Shown piece after piece: positions 7,761 to 15,481 of a DNA stretch of 64,000 bases. Below the pieces are notes generated by a model. It searched no databases. It was given only the letters and a program-made list of their open reading frames with translations, and had not been told where the DNA came from. The stretch is from Candidatus Obscuribacterales bacterium (GTDB taxonomy: Bacteria > Cyanobacteriota > Vampirovibrionia > Obscuribacterales > Obscuribacteraceae): positions 1-64,000 of the forward strand of contig JAIELX010000038.1 of assembly GCA_019752635.1 (NCBI GenBank), written 5' to 3'. The translations under genes and the position numbers were made by a program. Every line of letters starts with the position of its first letter. Position 1 is the stretch's first letter.

Positions 7761-8324
7761 TCACGTCAAAGAACGTGGGCGCGCTTGTTTTTGGATTTCC
7801 GCCATCTTCGACCAGAATAGCAATTCCTTCCCAAGATTTGCGGCGACGTCCGGATCGAGCAGCTTGATCAGGTTAAACGGCTCGCCTAGTTCTAGCATGA
7901 CCTGGTCGCTGCCGTCCTCTGTGAAGCTGACTTTTAAAACGGCGGCGTCTTGCGTCAAAGTGAGCGCCTGCTCTGGTTCTTTGTTGGACAGTTCTTCAGC
8001 TGGCGCCCTACCCGGTCTAATTAGATCGCCGGTGGTCATGTCTCGGAAATAGAAGTGCGTGCTGATGCCGTGCCAGCCCTTTGAGTTCTCTCGCAATTGT
8101 GTCTTTACGATCGCGTCGAACTCGCTGACTAGCTGTTGATACTCCTCAAGCGTAAAGCTTCGATGATTCATCTCGAAGGTCACGTTCACTATCCGACCGC
8201 CACCACCGGAACTGTAGTCTTGCGTTCTGATATTCACGCGATTACATGAAATCTTGCCGAGGCAGTGGTGCCTCAGAGCCTTCTTACAGGCGATGATCGC
8301 CGCTTTGTAAGGCATTCTGGTCAT
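7761..8324 (-). CDS. Hypothetical protein, last gene of the early operon
   Basis: 187 aa from ATG 8324, which overlaps the stop of the upstream gene (ATGA). An N-terminal region with Cys and His is followed by a mixed alpha/beta domain. No catalytic motif stands out. It is the promoter-distal end of the leftward early operon. Confidence 0.6.
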   Translation of the reverse strand: MTRMPYKAAIIACKKALRHHCLGKISCNRVNIRTQDYSSGGGGRIVNVTFEMNHRSFTLEEYQQLVSEFDAIVKTQLRENSKGWHGISTHFYFRDMTTGDLIRPGRAPAEELSNKEPEQALTLTQDAAVLKVSFTEDGSDQVMLELGEPFNLIKLLDPDVAANLGKELLFWSKMAEIQKQARPRSLT

Positions 8325-8539
8325 TTCGAATCCCCTTTCAGCCTGTCGAGGACATTGCCGCTTTGGCTTGGATCAAAGTGAGCTTTTTTGGTCTGCCAAT
8401 CGATCACCCACACGTCGACCGCGCCAGAGCGAGGATTGGTCACGATATTGATTTTGTCAGACAAGCGATCAACTTCCATCTGCCGGCCGTGACAAACTCC
8501 ACCGACCAGAGTGACTTTCTGTTTGATATTCAGCTGCAT
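8321..8539 (-). CDS. Hypothetical small beta-rich protein
   Basis: 72 aa from MQLNIKQKV (8539). The upstream frame back to 8629 belongs to the overlapping zinc protein. Its strands VDVWVIDWQTKKAHFD suggest a small beta barrel. It is translationally coupled on both sides (overlaps of ten and four bases). Confidence 0.6.
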   Translation of the reverse strand: MQLNIKQKVTLVGGVCHGRQMEVDRLSDKINIVTNPRSGAVDVWVIDWQTKKAHFDPSQSGNVLDRLKGDSK

Positions 8540-8778
8540 TTGTCTTCTCTCGGTCTGGCACCAGCGGCGAGGCAAGCAGGATGATTGCGACCGCAGACAC
8601 GCGGGCCGCCCTTCGGATCGTGATTGCAAGTCTGCCAGCCGCCGTCATGATGATCAGTGGCGCAGTTCTGGCAGAACCGACGAGTGCCACCACAAAGCGG
8701 GCACGAGTGCACGTTGTAGAACATCTCGGGATCTTGCTTGAAGTTTTCGCAGGGTTGGCACTCGGCAGGGGTGGTCAC
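8530..8778 (-). CDS. Cys/His-rich zinc-binding protein
   Basis: 82 aa from GTG 8778, with GAGGAAG upstream. It has multiple knuckles: ECQPCEN, CPLCGGTRRFCQNC, and C-x-x-x-D/H pairs further on. It is probably a structural zinc ribbon. GTG overlaps the TGA of the preceding gene (GTGA). The longer frame back to 8943 is non-coding. Confidence 0.65.
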   Translation of the reverse strand: MTTPAECQPCENFKQDPEMFYNVHSCPLCGGTRRFCQNCATDHHDGGWQTCNHDPKGGPRVCGRNHPACLAAGARPREDKCS

Positions 8779-8936
8779 TGAATCTTCCTCACATAATTCC
8801 GACTGGTGATGACCTTGTGACCATCTTCGAATTGCACCAGGCAGGAATTCATCTTGCCGCGCACCAGCACTGCACAGCGTTGTCCAAAGCGCTCCGCTAA
8901 TCGGGTTCTGACTCGCCAGTAGTAAATGAAGCCCAT
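8775..8936 (-). CDS. 53-aa KOW/SH3-like small protein
   Basis: ATG 8936 to TGA 8775. The product begins MGFIYYWRVRTRLAERFG and contains CAVLVRGKMNSCLVQFEDG, then KVITSRNYVRK. The pattern of short strands around LVQFEDGxKV resembles small SH3/KOW-type barrels common in phage operons. It sits exactly between two coupled genes, one overlapping by GTGA, which supports it as real. Confidence 0.6.
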   Translation of the reverse strand: MGFIYYWRVRTRLAERFGQRCAVLVRGKMNSCLVQFEDGHKVITSRNYVRKIQ

Positions 8937-8939
8937 GAT

Positions 8940-9260
8940 TCACACTCGCTCGCCTGGATCGTCCGCTCGCTCCTCGATCTTCTCAATTTCAGACGTGACC
9001 TTGTCGCAATGGCGCTTGATTACGTCCGCAATTTCTCGAAGCAACAGCTGGAACAATTGTAGTCGGGGCAGACAGTCCTCTTTGAGCGTGCGAGTGTGAT
9101 TCACGGCACCCTCGTCAAACGCGTGCATGACTTGTCGCCAGTGCGTGTTCAAGTTGATGGCTTCGTTATCTTGCAAGACCATCTGTAGCCACATCTCGAT
9201 CGAGTCGGACATGATCATTTCGTCAAGCAGAAACTTGACCACAAGCGCGGTGATCTTCAT
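8940..9260 (-). CDS. Hypothetical helical protein
   Basis: 106 aa. ATG 9260 overlaps the upstream stop (ATGA), which favours this start over the internal Met at 9212. It is predicted all-helical, with an acidic C-terminus. No family recognised. Confidence 0.6.
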   Translation of the reverse strand: MKITALVVKFLLDEMIMSDSIEMWLQMVLQDNEAINLNTHWRQVMHAFDEGAVNHTRTLKEDCLPRLQLFQLLLREIADVIKRHCDKVTSEIEKIEERADDPGERV

Positions 9261-9475
9261 GCCGTTGGCTCCAGGCGGACCTTGAGAAATAGATCAGCAA
9301 CTTTGAAGGCATTTCTCACGCCGTCTTCTGATGGCAAGTAATCGTAATTGTTGTTGTTCTCCCATGCGCACAGCACTTGCAGCGCTACAACATCGCGTAA
9401 CTGAATTTTGTACATGTCGGCCAATCCTCGAGGACTCTCCGCACTAGCTGGTGTGTCATTTGTAGAGTTGGTCAA
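9257..9475 (-). CDS. Hypothetical protein with TTG start
   Basis: 72 aa. TTG 9475 is preferred because AAGGAG lies six bases upstream. An upstream TTG at 9496 has no such site, and ATG 9415 is a weaker alternative. It contains a helix with NNNNYDYLPSEDG in the middle. No family recognised. Confidence 0.5.
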   Translation of the reverse strand: MTNSTNDTPASAESPRGLADMYKIQLRDVVALQVLCAWENNNNYDYLPSEDGVRNAFKVADLFLKVRLEPTA

Positions 9476-9605
9476 GATCGTCTCCTTCAAATTCAAGTTC
9501 TAGATCTGGTTGGCAGGACTTAGCGATCGCTGCCAGCGATAACAGCACGAGGAACCAGGCGACAGCGAAGCCGCATATAAAGCCGAACCAGTAAGCGCTA
9601 ATCAC
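9456..9605 (-). CDS. 49-aa membrane peptide
   Basis: GTG 9605 to TGA 9456. The product starts VISAYWFGFICGFAVAWFLV, a single transmembrane helix, followed by a short acidic tail (DLELEFEGDD). It overlaps the stop of the upstream 37-aa gene and the start of the next, consistent with translational coupling. It may be a small regulator of a membrane complex. Confidence 0.55.
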   Translation of the reverse strand: MISAYWFGFICGFAVAWFLVLLSLAAIAKSCQPDLELEFEGDDLDQLYK

Positions 9606-9711
9606 AGTGGTGGTAACGGTAACTCTGAAGCAAACCGTAAATCACTAGCGACATGCCGATGCTGATCCATGCGCCCAAGAACCATAAATACAGACTCAAA
9701 TACAGGCTCAT
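9598..9711 (-). CDS. 37-aa membrane peptide
   Basis: ATG 9711 overlaps the TGA of the XRE regulator (ATGA), with GTGAGG upstream. The product MSLYLSLYLWFLGAWISIG continues as one hydrophobic helix with a short His-rich end. The two adjacent membrane peptides may act together. Confidence 0.55.
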   Translation of the reverse strand: MSLYLSLYLWFLGAWISIGMSLVIYGLLQSYRYHHCD

Positions 9712-10034
9712 TCCCTCACCATCGTGAGCAGCTTCTTCAACTTGAACTGATCGCCCGGGGACAGCTTGACCATCTGCTGATTGAACTCTTTCAGCTTCGA
9801 TTCGTCGATATCCGGGCCCAAGCCGCCAAGCCAACTACGATTCACGCAGTAGATTTCTGCGAACTTATCGATCACCCGGGTGGCGGCGAAGAGATCGCCT
9901 GACTCGAGGTCAAGGATCTGTTGGCGTGTCATGTCTGAAAGACTGGCCGCTTGCTTGCGATTGAGCCCGGCCGCTTCACGGGCTTCCAGCATTCGGCGAG
10001 CGATGACGTTTCCCTTGCTGGTACCGCTGTTCAT
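9708..10034 (-). CDS. XRE-family regulator (Cro/CI-like)
   Basis: 108 aa. The HTH covers residues about 10-65: IARRMLEAREAAGLNRKQAA, SDMTRQQILDLESG, and IDKFAEIYCVNRSWLGG. The C-terminal helices could dimerise. ATG 10034 overlaps the upstream stop. It has no peptidase domain, so it is more like Cro than a cleavable repressor. Confidence 0.75.
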   Translation of the reverse strand: MNSGTSKGNVIARRMLEAREAAGLNRKQAASLSDMTRQQILDLESGDLFAATRVIDKFAEIYCVNRSWLGGLGPDIDESKLKEFNQQMVKLSPGDQFKLKKLLTMVRE

Positions 10035-10549
10035 CGCAGCTCCTTTGCGCTCACGACAGCGATTCCGAGTTCACGCGCGAGGAACACCTCAAGTCTGGCT
10101 CCGCGCGAATCGTGCCAATTGTCTAGCGTTGCCACTAAGTCGCACTCGACCAGGGCGGCCATGTCGCGCTTCATGTACGCTTCCCATGATGCTTGGTCGG
10201 GTTGTTCAGCCGGGTTGAAGACTCTAAACCCTAGCGAGCGCAACCTCGCCGCTTCCTGATTGAACAGCGCCTTGCCATCATCAGGCAGCCCGGTCATTTT
10301 GCCGGACAAGTAGACGCTTGCATCATTGAGATTCAGCGTCGGCGTCGATTCATGCAATGGACCCACCTTCTTTAGCAAATCTTGCGCCAACAACTCATAG
10401 CCGTCGTTCGCGGCTGACTCTGCATAGGCGCGAATCGCAACCTGCGCGTGTTTGTCTTTGTACTCAAGTACAAAACAACCGTCAGCGATCGGCTTGCCGT
10501 CGACGCGCTCGACGTTGTATTTGTGCACTAGTCCTACGCCTTTGCTCAT
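10031..10549 (-). CDS. DUF4406-like (nucleoside deoxyribosyltransferase fold) protein
   Basis: 172 aa from ATG 10549, which overlaps the upstream stop (ATGA). Residues about 85-170 match the phage DUF4406 pattern: VYLSGKMTG, FNQEAARLRSLGFRVFNPAE, SWEAYMKRDMAALVECD, and the GARLEVFLARELGI helix. This fold is related to nucleoside 2-deoxyribosyltransferases and SLOG proteins. The substrate is unknown. The N-terminal ~80 residues form an extra domain. Confidence 0.7.
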   Translation of the reverse strand: MSKGVGLVHKYNVERVDGKPIADGCFVLEYKDKHAQVAIRAYAESAANDGYELLAQDLLKKVGPLHESTPTLNLNDASVYLSGKMTGLPDDGKALFNQEAARLRSLGFRVFNPAEQPDQASWEAYMKRDMAALVECDLVATLDNWHDSRGARLEVFLARELGIAVVSAKELR

Positions 10550-10890
10550 GGTTTCTTCTTGCTCCATAGGTCATTTAGCATTTTCAACTTGTATGGATCT
10601 ATCCAGAGAGTTCCGTCCACCAGCGTATCGGGCGGGCACTCGCTGGACATTTCCCAAGCACGCAAAGCCTTTTCCGCAGCTTTCGTTACGCACTCGTCCA
10701 TTTTTGAGAGGTCGCTAGTGCTGGCCCCGTAGGACGCGGAACATCCAAGCCTTCTCCCGTGCCAGTCCCAGCGCGAGAATGAGAAGGAATAGCCATACTT
10801 GCCGTCAACTCCCCAACCCATCCAGGTCAGGCGGTCTTCGCTACACCAGCCTTTCTCGGACATTTCAATTCGGATTTGATTGGCGGTCAT
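10546..10890 (-). CDS. Hypothetical protein
   Basis: 114 aa from MTANQIRIEM (10890). It is rich in Trp and Gly (MGWGVDGKYGYSFSFSRWDW) and is probably a compact alpha/beta domain. Its start overlaps the upstream gene by 26 bases, and ATG 10863 is an alternative. No family recognised. Confidence 0.55.
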   Translation of the reverse strand: MTANQIRIEMSEKGWCSEDRLTWMGWGVDGKYGYSFSFSRWDWHGRRLGCSASYGASTSDLSKMDECVTKAAEKALRAWEMSSECPPDTLVDGTLWIDPYKLKMLNDLWSKKKP

Positions 10891-11053
10891 CCTGCTTCGT
10901 CTCTCGTATTGGCGTGACAATTATTCGGTTCTGCTTGTCGGTAGTGATCGACAGAACGGTAGTTTCGTCGATGTTCAGCAACTCAAGAATCGACTTCTCG
11001 ATGATCAGCGCAAAGCTATGTCCGTGCCGACTGAGCTTCTTCACGAGCGCCAT
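10865..11053 (-). CDS. AbrB/MazE-like small DNA-binding protein
   Basis: 62 aa. VKKLSRHGHSFALIIEKSIL, LELLNIDETTVLSI and RIIVTPI match the swapped-hairpin AbrB fold seen in antitoxins and transition regulators. No toxin partner is recognisable beside it, so a regulatory role is more likely than a toxin-antitoxin pair. Confidence 0.65.
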   Translation of the reverse strand: MALVKKLSRHGHSFALIIEKSILELLNIDETTVLSITTDKQNRIIVTPIRETKQDDRQSNPN

Positions 11054-11056
11054 GGC

Positions 11057-11245
11057 TCAGCCCACTTTGATTTGCTTCTTCGTCCAGTTTTTCGTAGACA
11101 TCTGGACGGAAGCACCACTGTCAGTGATCAGCATGAAAAACGCGGAGCCTTTGGTGATTGTTTGCCATTCTTCAGCCAGTTCCTGCATGGCCAGGATGAT
11201 TTGGGTTGTCCGCTCGACCGGTTCCGCTGCTTTAGCTTTGGGCAT
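11057..11245 (-). CDS. Hypothetical small protein
   Basis: 62 aa from MPKAKAAEPVERT (11245), with GGAG nine bases upstream. A helical segment (IILAMQELAEEW) is followed by strands. It directly precedes the AbrB-like gene. No family recognised. Confidence 0.55.
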   Translation of the reverse strand: MPKAKAAEPVERTTQIILAMQELAEEWQTITKGSAFFMLITDSGASVQMSTKNWTKKQIKVG

Positions 11246-11246
11246 G

Positions 11247-11459
11247 TTATGAATCTCCAATTCCTGGTGCTTCGTCGTCAGTTTCTAGTCGGCCGGTGCA
11301 TGGCGTTTGCTTGCAATTGTCGCCTTTGCAGGAAATAGCAGCGGCGCGATTTCCGCACACAACGCACTCGTGCTCACGCTCGTAGTGCCAAGTCATGCCA
11401 CTTTTGCACAAGTCCATGCGATGCCCGACACGAACGTCACCAAATTCATGTGCTCTCAT
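11247..11459 (-). CDS. Small Cys-rich zinc-ribbon protein
   Basis: 70 aa from ATG 11459, overlapping the upstream stop (ATGA). HECVVCGNRAAAISCKGDNC gives two Cys pairs, plus upstream MDLCKSG and downstream TPC. It is probably a zinc-binding adaptor. Confidence 0.6.
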   Translation of the reverse strand: MRAHEFGDVRVGHRMDLCKSGMTWHYEREHECVVCGNRAAAISCKGDNCKQTPCTGRLETDDEAPGIGDS

Positions 11460-11902
11460 AACGGGTATGCCTCCGGATAGAGTTTGCTCGGCATCCAATG
11501 TCCGATTTCAATCACTTTGACTCCAGCTCTCTTTGCCTGTCCGACCATGTTCGCGGTACCTTTGTCGCCGGGAAATGCGACCACGAAGCGGTCATCCTCG
11601 GGATTCGTTCCCGCAAGCAGGGCTTGGCGCCGCTTGTCCACACTTACAGCTCGTTGAATGTTGAGCATGACACCATTCCGGATATGCCCCGCACGCTTGC
11701 CATGGAGATCCCAATCAGCATTCTCTGTGTGAAACTCGACTTTGCGGTCACAGGCCCACTGCTTGCCATAACTGTCCGCACCTGAGGCGCCGCCTTCAAT
11801 GACCAGACGAATTGGATACAAGGCATGCACAGCGTCAAGCGCGCCATAAACCGCCGCCTTGTCGCCGAAATGTCTGCCACCACATACGATGACTACGCTC
11901 AT
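11456..11902 (-). CDS. SLOG/YspA-like (DUF2493) protein
   Basis: 148 aa from ATG 11902 (ATGA overlap). VVIVCGGRHFGD, VIEGGASGADSYGKQWA, WDLHGKRAGHIRNGVML and VAFPGDKGTANMVGQA are the conserved blocks of the DUF2493/YspA SLOG family. SLOG folds bind nucleotide-derived ligands and occur in phage and anti-phage systems. The GGASGAD loop is the probable ligand site. Confidence 0.8.
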   Translation of the reverse strand: MSVVIVCGGRHFGDKAAVYGALDAVHALYPIRLVIEGGASGADSYGKQWACDRKVEFHTENADWDLHGKRAGHIRNGVMLNIQRAVSVDKRRQALLAGTNPEDDRFVVAFPGDKGTANMVGQAKRAGVKVIEIGHWMPSKLYPEAYPL

Positions 11903-12153
11903 GTCCAACCCTCGATTGTTTTGCGCATTTCCAGCATTGTTGGAAGCACATCAGCGATCAGAACTTCGCTCTCAATAAAATCCTCCTGACCAGCACCGGA
12001 ACTCTGGTCAGTGGCTGTAATAAGCACGGTGCCAGTGTTCTGAAACTCCAACTGGAACCGAATGTCACGACTGCAAGTCATGCACATGTCCTTTCGGAGC
12101 GAGCAGGCCGACGCAGTGTCGAGGACCATCGAGTGAGGCTTTGATTCAGTCAT
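11899..12153 (-). CDS. Hypothetical protein
   Basis: 84 aa. It contains CMTCSRD, a possible metal knuckle, then alternating strands and a C-terminal helix. It starts just before the upstream stop, in the tightly packed operon. No family recognised. Confidence 0.55.
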   Translation of the reverse strand: MTESKPHSMVLDTASACSLRKDMCMTCSRDIRFQLEFQNTGTVLITATDQSSGAGQEDFIESEVLIADVLPTMLEMRKTIEGWT

Positions 12154-12154
12154 G

Positions 12155-12427
12155 TCACCACTCCGTTTTCACTTCGACATTTGGACATGCGTGATCAGTC
12201 AGGTATTGATGCACGTAGTGCTCCAGTTCTGGGCTGTTCGCTTCTGAAATCCAGGCGCGGTATCCGCTCTCACCATTCAGAGTTTCGTGGTACTCCACAT
12301 CCACGACTTTTATGTCGGCCCAATTCACACACCAGCTTTTGACGTCGACTGTCTTGAAAGCTTTGAATAAAGCTTGACCCGCCAACACTTTGATGAGATG
12401 CAGCAATCGCCGCTCCTGGTGGTTCAT
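12155..12427 (-). CDS. Hypothetical protein
   Basis: 90 aa from ATG 12427, sharing one base with the upstream stop (TGATG). Helical at the N-terminus (MNHQERRLLHLIKVLAGQAL), then mixed. No family recognised. Confidence 0.55.
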   Translation of the reverse strand: MNHQERRLLHLIKVLAGQALFKAFKTVDVKSWCVNWADIKVVDVEYHETLNGESGYRAWISEANSPELEHYVHQYLTDHACPNVEVKTEW

Positions 12428-13131
12428 CAAAGCCTCCCCGCCTGCCGCTTCCACGCGTCGAGTGCCCTATGCAACGTGGCTTCCGGTTCAAAGATTTGAG
12501 TCTTTCGGATAGTGTCCACGACGTTGCACACGTCTTCGGCTGCCTTTATGCGTTCGGTTTCCTTACCGGCTATCCTGCGAGCGAATGAGGCTAGGAAGTT
12601 CCAAGTCGGTGGCATGGAGTCACGGTGCGGAGCAGAAATCTTTGTAGTGATTTCTAGGAATTCACGAAACTCCGGCGGCTCGTTTGTTTGGTAGTAGCTG
12701 TTTCGATAGCCACGCTCAGTGTCACTCTTACATCGCTCGAGGAAAGCATCAATTTCCTTCTGGTTGTTGCCCCAACCGACTTCCTTCAAGCCGCACTCTG
12801 GCGGCACTTCCGCGACCTTGATCATGTCCTTCGGAGCGATGAAGTAGTAGTAGTTCGACAGAAACAGCGCCATTCTGCGTTTCTTCGGGTCTTTGAGCTC
12901 TTTGAGTAAATCGCCCCGCGAAACCTTGATCTCATACGAAGTGCGTTGATGGTTGAAGCAGTTTAAAACCCACAAGTCGATGTACTTGTTCGACGAGGAG
13001 CTGTAACCCGTGCCTGCTCGCATTTCAGGATACGCCAGCCATTCGCCGCGACCGTCGTCAGCGTACCTCTTGAGCAAGAGGTTGAGGATGTCGTCGGTTT
13101 TGATTGCTGGTTTTTCGGTGACAGTGCTCAC
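12427..13131 (-). CDS. PD-(D/E)XK nuclease-like protein (MmcB-like)
   Basis: 234 aa. IDLWVLNCF, then YEIKVSRGDLLKELKD about 15 residues on, fits the D-(x)n-ExK active site of PD-(D/E)XK nucleases. LFLSNYYYFIAPKDM and EVPPECGL match MmcB/VRR-type repair nucleases in prophages. The C-terminal third (about 160-234) is a separate helical region. Probable role: DNA repair or recombination. Confidence 0.7.
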   Translation of the reverse strand: MSTVTEKPAIKTDDILNLLLKRYADDGRGEWLAYPEMRAGTGYSSSSNKYIDLWVLNCFNHQRTSYEIKVSRGDLLKELKDPKKRRMALFLSNYYYFIAPKDMIKVAEVPPECGLKEVGWGNNQKEIDAFLERCKSDTERGYRNSYYQTNEPPEFREFLEITTKISAPHRDSMPPTWNFLASFARRIAGKETERIKAAEDVCNVVDTIRKTQIFEPEATLHRALDAWKRQAGRL

Positions 13132-13364
13132 GACTTGCTCTCCATGTACTGGATTGCCCTATTCAGCGCGTCGCGCAGATTCTTCAATTCACTCAACTTC
13201 AGTCGCATCAGCAGAGTTCCGCGAAACATGTCCACGAAAATCGTGACTGCTACCGAGTGTTCGCCACGCACCAGGACGCTAATGCCTTCGTTGTGCATTG
13301 TGCGCGCAGCCCCGAAGAGGATTCCGGTTGGTTCTGCCTGCTGCTTTAGCTTGAAGTTGCTCAT
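13128..13364 (-). CDS. Hypothetical protein
   Basis: 78 aa from ATG 13364 (ATGA overlap). A beta-rich first half (VLVRGEHSVAVTIFVDM) is followed by a C-terminal helix (LKLSELKNLRDALNRAI). It could be a small DNA-binding or dimeric regulator. No family recognised. Confidence 0.55.
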   Translation of the reverse strand: MSNFKLKQQAEPTGILFGAARTMHNEGISVLVRGEHSVAVTIFVDMFRGTLLMRLKLSELKNLRDALNRAIQYMESKS

Positions 13365-13618
13365 CGGAAACACCGCCAGCAGATAAGAATGATGATCGCT
13401 AACACGGCGACTGCGACTGCTGAGATCTCCGCGTCTTTATCAAGCTTGGCCGCCAGTTGCTTCGCAGCGACCGCTCTCTCGTGCATCCTCTGACGACAGG
13501 ACTCCGCGTCTTTGCACTTCAATCCGAGTTTGTCATGGCTAATCGGGGTGAAGGTTTGAAGGTCTGCCCAGCAATCGCAGTAGTCGCAGGCTCGATACCA
13601 CTTACCGTTTCGCAGCAT
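13361..13618 (-). CDS. Small zinc-finger protein with C-terminal membrane helix
   Basis: 85 aa from ATG 13618. The N-terminus has RACDYCDCWAD and KCKDAESC, enough for a zinc site. The C-terminus is a transmembrane helix (ISAVAVAVLAIIILICWRC). This combination suggests a membrane-tethered adaptor. Confidence 0.6.
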   Translation of the reverse strand: MLRNGKWYRACDYCDCWADLQTFTPISHDKLGLKCKDAESCRQRMHERAVAAKQLAAKLDKDAEISAVAVAVLAIIILICWRCFR

Positions 13619-14051
13619 CGCGCATCCTCCCACGGCTTTCGCGCCACTGTGCGATCAGCCCCTGAAGAGCTTCTTCGAAGACTAGTTTGCAGTCGTGAGG
13701 TTTGAGTGTCCAGGCGTAACCATCGGAATCAGTTTGCCAACCTTTGTTTTCTCGCGACCACCAGATATAGTGCGAAGCCCTGGTCACAATGAAGCCCTTA
13801 AGCTCGTTGTATCGATGCTCGAGCGTTGCCATTGCGTCGCGATGTTCGCTCAGTGTGTCCCAGACGGTCAGGCGACAGTTACTGACGTTCTTGCAGGAAT
13901 AGAGCGTTTCGCTGACTGGTTCGAGGTCGTCGATGCAGATCGTTTGCTCGCAATACATGCACTTTGCGCTAACTGGTTTCGGTTTTGGTGTTCCCATGTG
14001 GTCCACTGCGATGACATCACCATCGGGCAGATGAAAGTATTCGCGGCTCAT
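13602..14051 (-). CDS. Hypothetical zinc-ribbon protein
   Basis: 149 aa, with ATG 14051 overlapping the upstream stop. It has a ribbon with CMYCEQTIC and SCKNVSNC, then a helical and Trp-rich C-terminal half. It overlaps the next gene by 17 bases. No family recognised. Confidence 0.6.
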   Translation of the reverse strand: MSREYFHLPDGDVIAVDHMGTPKPKPVSAKCMYCEQTICIDDLEPVSETLYSCKNVSNCRLTVWDTLSEHRDAMATLEHRYNELKGFIVTRASHYIWWSRENKGWQTDSDGYAWTLKPHDCKLVFEEALQGLIAQWRESRGRMRDAAKR

Positions 14052-14554
14052 TGCTCAACCTCGGAGAATGCTTTGCCAGCAGGAGTCGCACCATCGGCCA
14101 GTTTCGTCGAAGCAGTCGTAGGCGCCGCAACCGACTTTGGGTCAGCGGCTTCAGCTTCCTCGAACTGTTCCTTTTCCGTCTCCTTCGCCAAAGCGATCAT
14201 TCGAAGCAACCAATCGCGGTGATATGGATATTGATTTGTGAAAAGCGGATTCGCAGCGAGCACAAGCTCAAGACATCCGCTTATTCGGGGCACTGGTATT
14301 GGCTGCAACTTCGCGCACCAATCGCATTTCTCGACACTGCAGGGAATTCGTTTAAATCCGCAATGAACGCATACCTTTGTTTCGGTCTGAATTGCCTCAG
14401 CTTCTGCCTGAGCTGCAGCCATCTCGCAGTCATATTGACCTTGCATGGAGGCTTCGTGCTCGGCATGCGCAGCGGCTTCCATTTCAGCGTAGTGCTCTGC
14501 TTCTGCTGCTTCAGCTTCCGCGGCCGCTTCGTAGTTGTATTCGTCTTCGTCCAT
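14048..14554 (-). CDS. Ala/Glu-rich coiled-coil protein with zinc ribbon
   Basis: 168 aa from ATG 14554, with GGAG seven bases upstream. Residues 8-60 are an Ala/Glu heptad-like helix (YEAAAEAEAAEAEHYAEME). A four-Cys ribbon follows (CVHCGFKRIPC, then CDWC). The C-terminus is low in complexity. It may bridge two partners. Confidence 0.6.
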   Translation of the reverse strand: MDEDEYNYEAAAEAEAAEAEHYAEMEAAAHAEHEASMQGQYDCEMAAAQAEAEAIQTETKVCVHCGFKRIPCSVEKCDWCAKLQPIPVPRISGCLELVLAANPLFTNQYPYHRDWLLRMIALAKETEKEQFEEAEAADPKSVAAPTTASTKLADGATPAGKAFSEVEQ

Positions 14555-14580
14555 TAGAAATCTCCAGTGTCGCGGCCAGC

Positions 14581-14652
14581 TCACTCTTCGTCATCGTTGT
14601 CCATGAGAAAGACCAGGAGCGCGAACAGCAGCAACAACATGAACATGCTCAT
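14581..14652 (-). CDS. 23-aa membrane peptide
   Basis: ATG 14652 overlaps the TGA of the first operon gene (ATGA). The product begins MSMFMLLLLFALLVFLM and ends in an acidic DNDDEE tail. It is a minimal transmembrane peptide. Coupling and the charge pattern support translation, though so short a gene needs direct proof. Confidence 0.45.
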   Translation of the reverse strand: MSMFMLLLLFALLVFLMDNDDEE

Positions 14653-15233
14653 CGTTTCTTCCTCAACTCGGCGTCCTTGCGGGTCTTTGCTCGTTGCTTC
14701 GCCAGCTTCTCGTTCTTGCGTTGCTGCAGCTTGGCGATAGCCCGATCCTGGTTCGACCACTCCCACAGCTCTGTCCATTTGAACTGGTGTCGATTGCGCT
14801 CGAATTGCGGCACCGACTCGTCAAACATGCCAATGAAATCAATCAGCGATATGGTTGCGGGCACGTGCAACACTTCAAACGTGTGCCAGCCCGTGTTCGG
14901 ATTGAAGCCGGCAGGGAAAATCGGCTGCTGTAAGTGAAACGGTCCGTTGATTGGATCGGACGCCTTCAACTTAATCGTGCGAAATTCCGGATTCATCTCC
15001 GGCATTGTCAGCGCTGTCTCCAGCATGTCGAGCTGACGACGATAACGATCAGCGGCTCCGCTCTCCGTTGCGTCGGACATATAGGCGCGCAGAGCTTTGT
15101 TGATGTACGCCGACCTGGTGCGTGGAGCCACCTTCGACAACGGCTCCCAGACGTCCGGCTCAAACGTCACATTCGTTTTATGGAATTGTGGAAACTCAAT
15201 GTCAGAACTCATTAGCTGTTTTGTGAACATCAT
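14649..15233 (-). CDS. Ribbon-helix-helix-like protein, first gene of the early operon
   Basis: 194 aa. Residues about 20-55 (KTNVTFEPDVWEPLSKVA, then RTRSAYINKALRAYM) resemble a ribbon-helix-helix DNA-binding domain. The C-terminus is a Lys/Arg/Gln coiled helix. The start is uncertain (15233, 15230 or 15212) because no clear ribosome site is present. It could autoregulate the operon through the iterons upstream. Confidence 0.6.
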   Translation of the reverse strand: MMFTKQLMSSDIEFPQFHKTNVTFEPDVWEPLSKVAPRTRSAYINKALRAYMSDATESGAADRYRRQLDMLETALTMPEMNPEFRTIKLKASDPINGPFHLQQPIFPAGFNPNTGWHTFEVLHVPATISLIDFIGMFDESVPQFERNRHQFKWTELWEWSNQDRAIAKLQQRKNEKLAKQRAKTRKDAELRKKR

Positions 15234-15481
15234 CGGTATCTAAAACTCGACCTTGATTCTCCCAAAGTAGGAACAGCACGCTTCTTCATCATTTCGCAAA
15301 AGAATATACGCCGGATATACTTTGTGAACACCTCGAAAGCCTTGTATAGACTGACTTCTGCAACGCGGCAAAATAGTCGACCAGTCGTCTAGTAAGCCAC
15401 CACCGGCAGCGTCACGCTCGCAAGCTCCCGACAACTGCCACCAATGGCATCGCCGCCACCAAATTTAGTGCAGCCTCAGAG
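15234..15481 (-). other. Untranslated region upstream of the early operon
   Basis: About 250 bases lie between the left inverted repeat and the first early gene. A 64-codon open frame here starts at TTG and has no ribosome site, so it is not called. A promoter pointing left was not identified with confidence. Confidence 0.4.

Noticed and set aside
10865..11245. AbrB-like gene as antitoxin of a toxin-antitoxin pair
   Set aside because: Neighbouring small genes show no toxin motifs.
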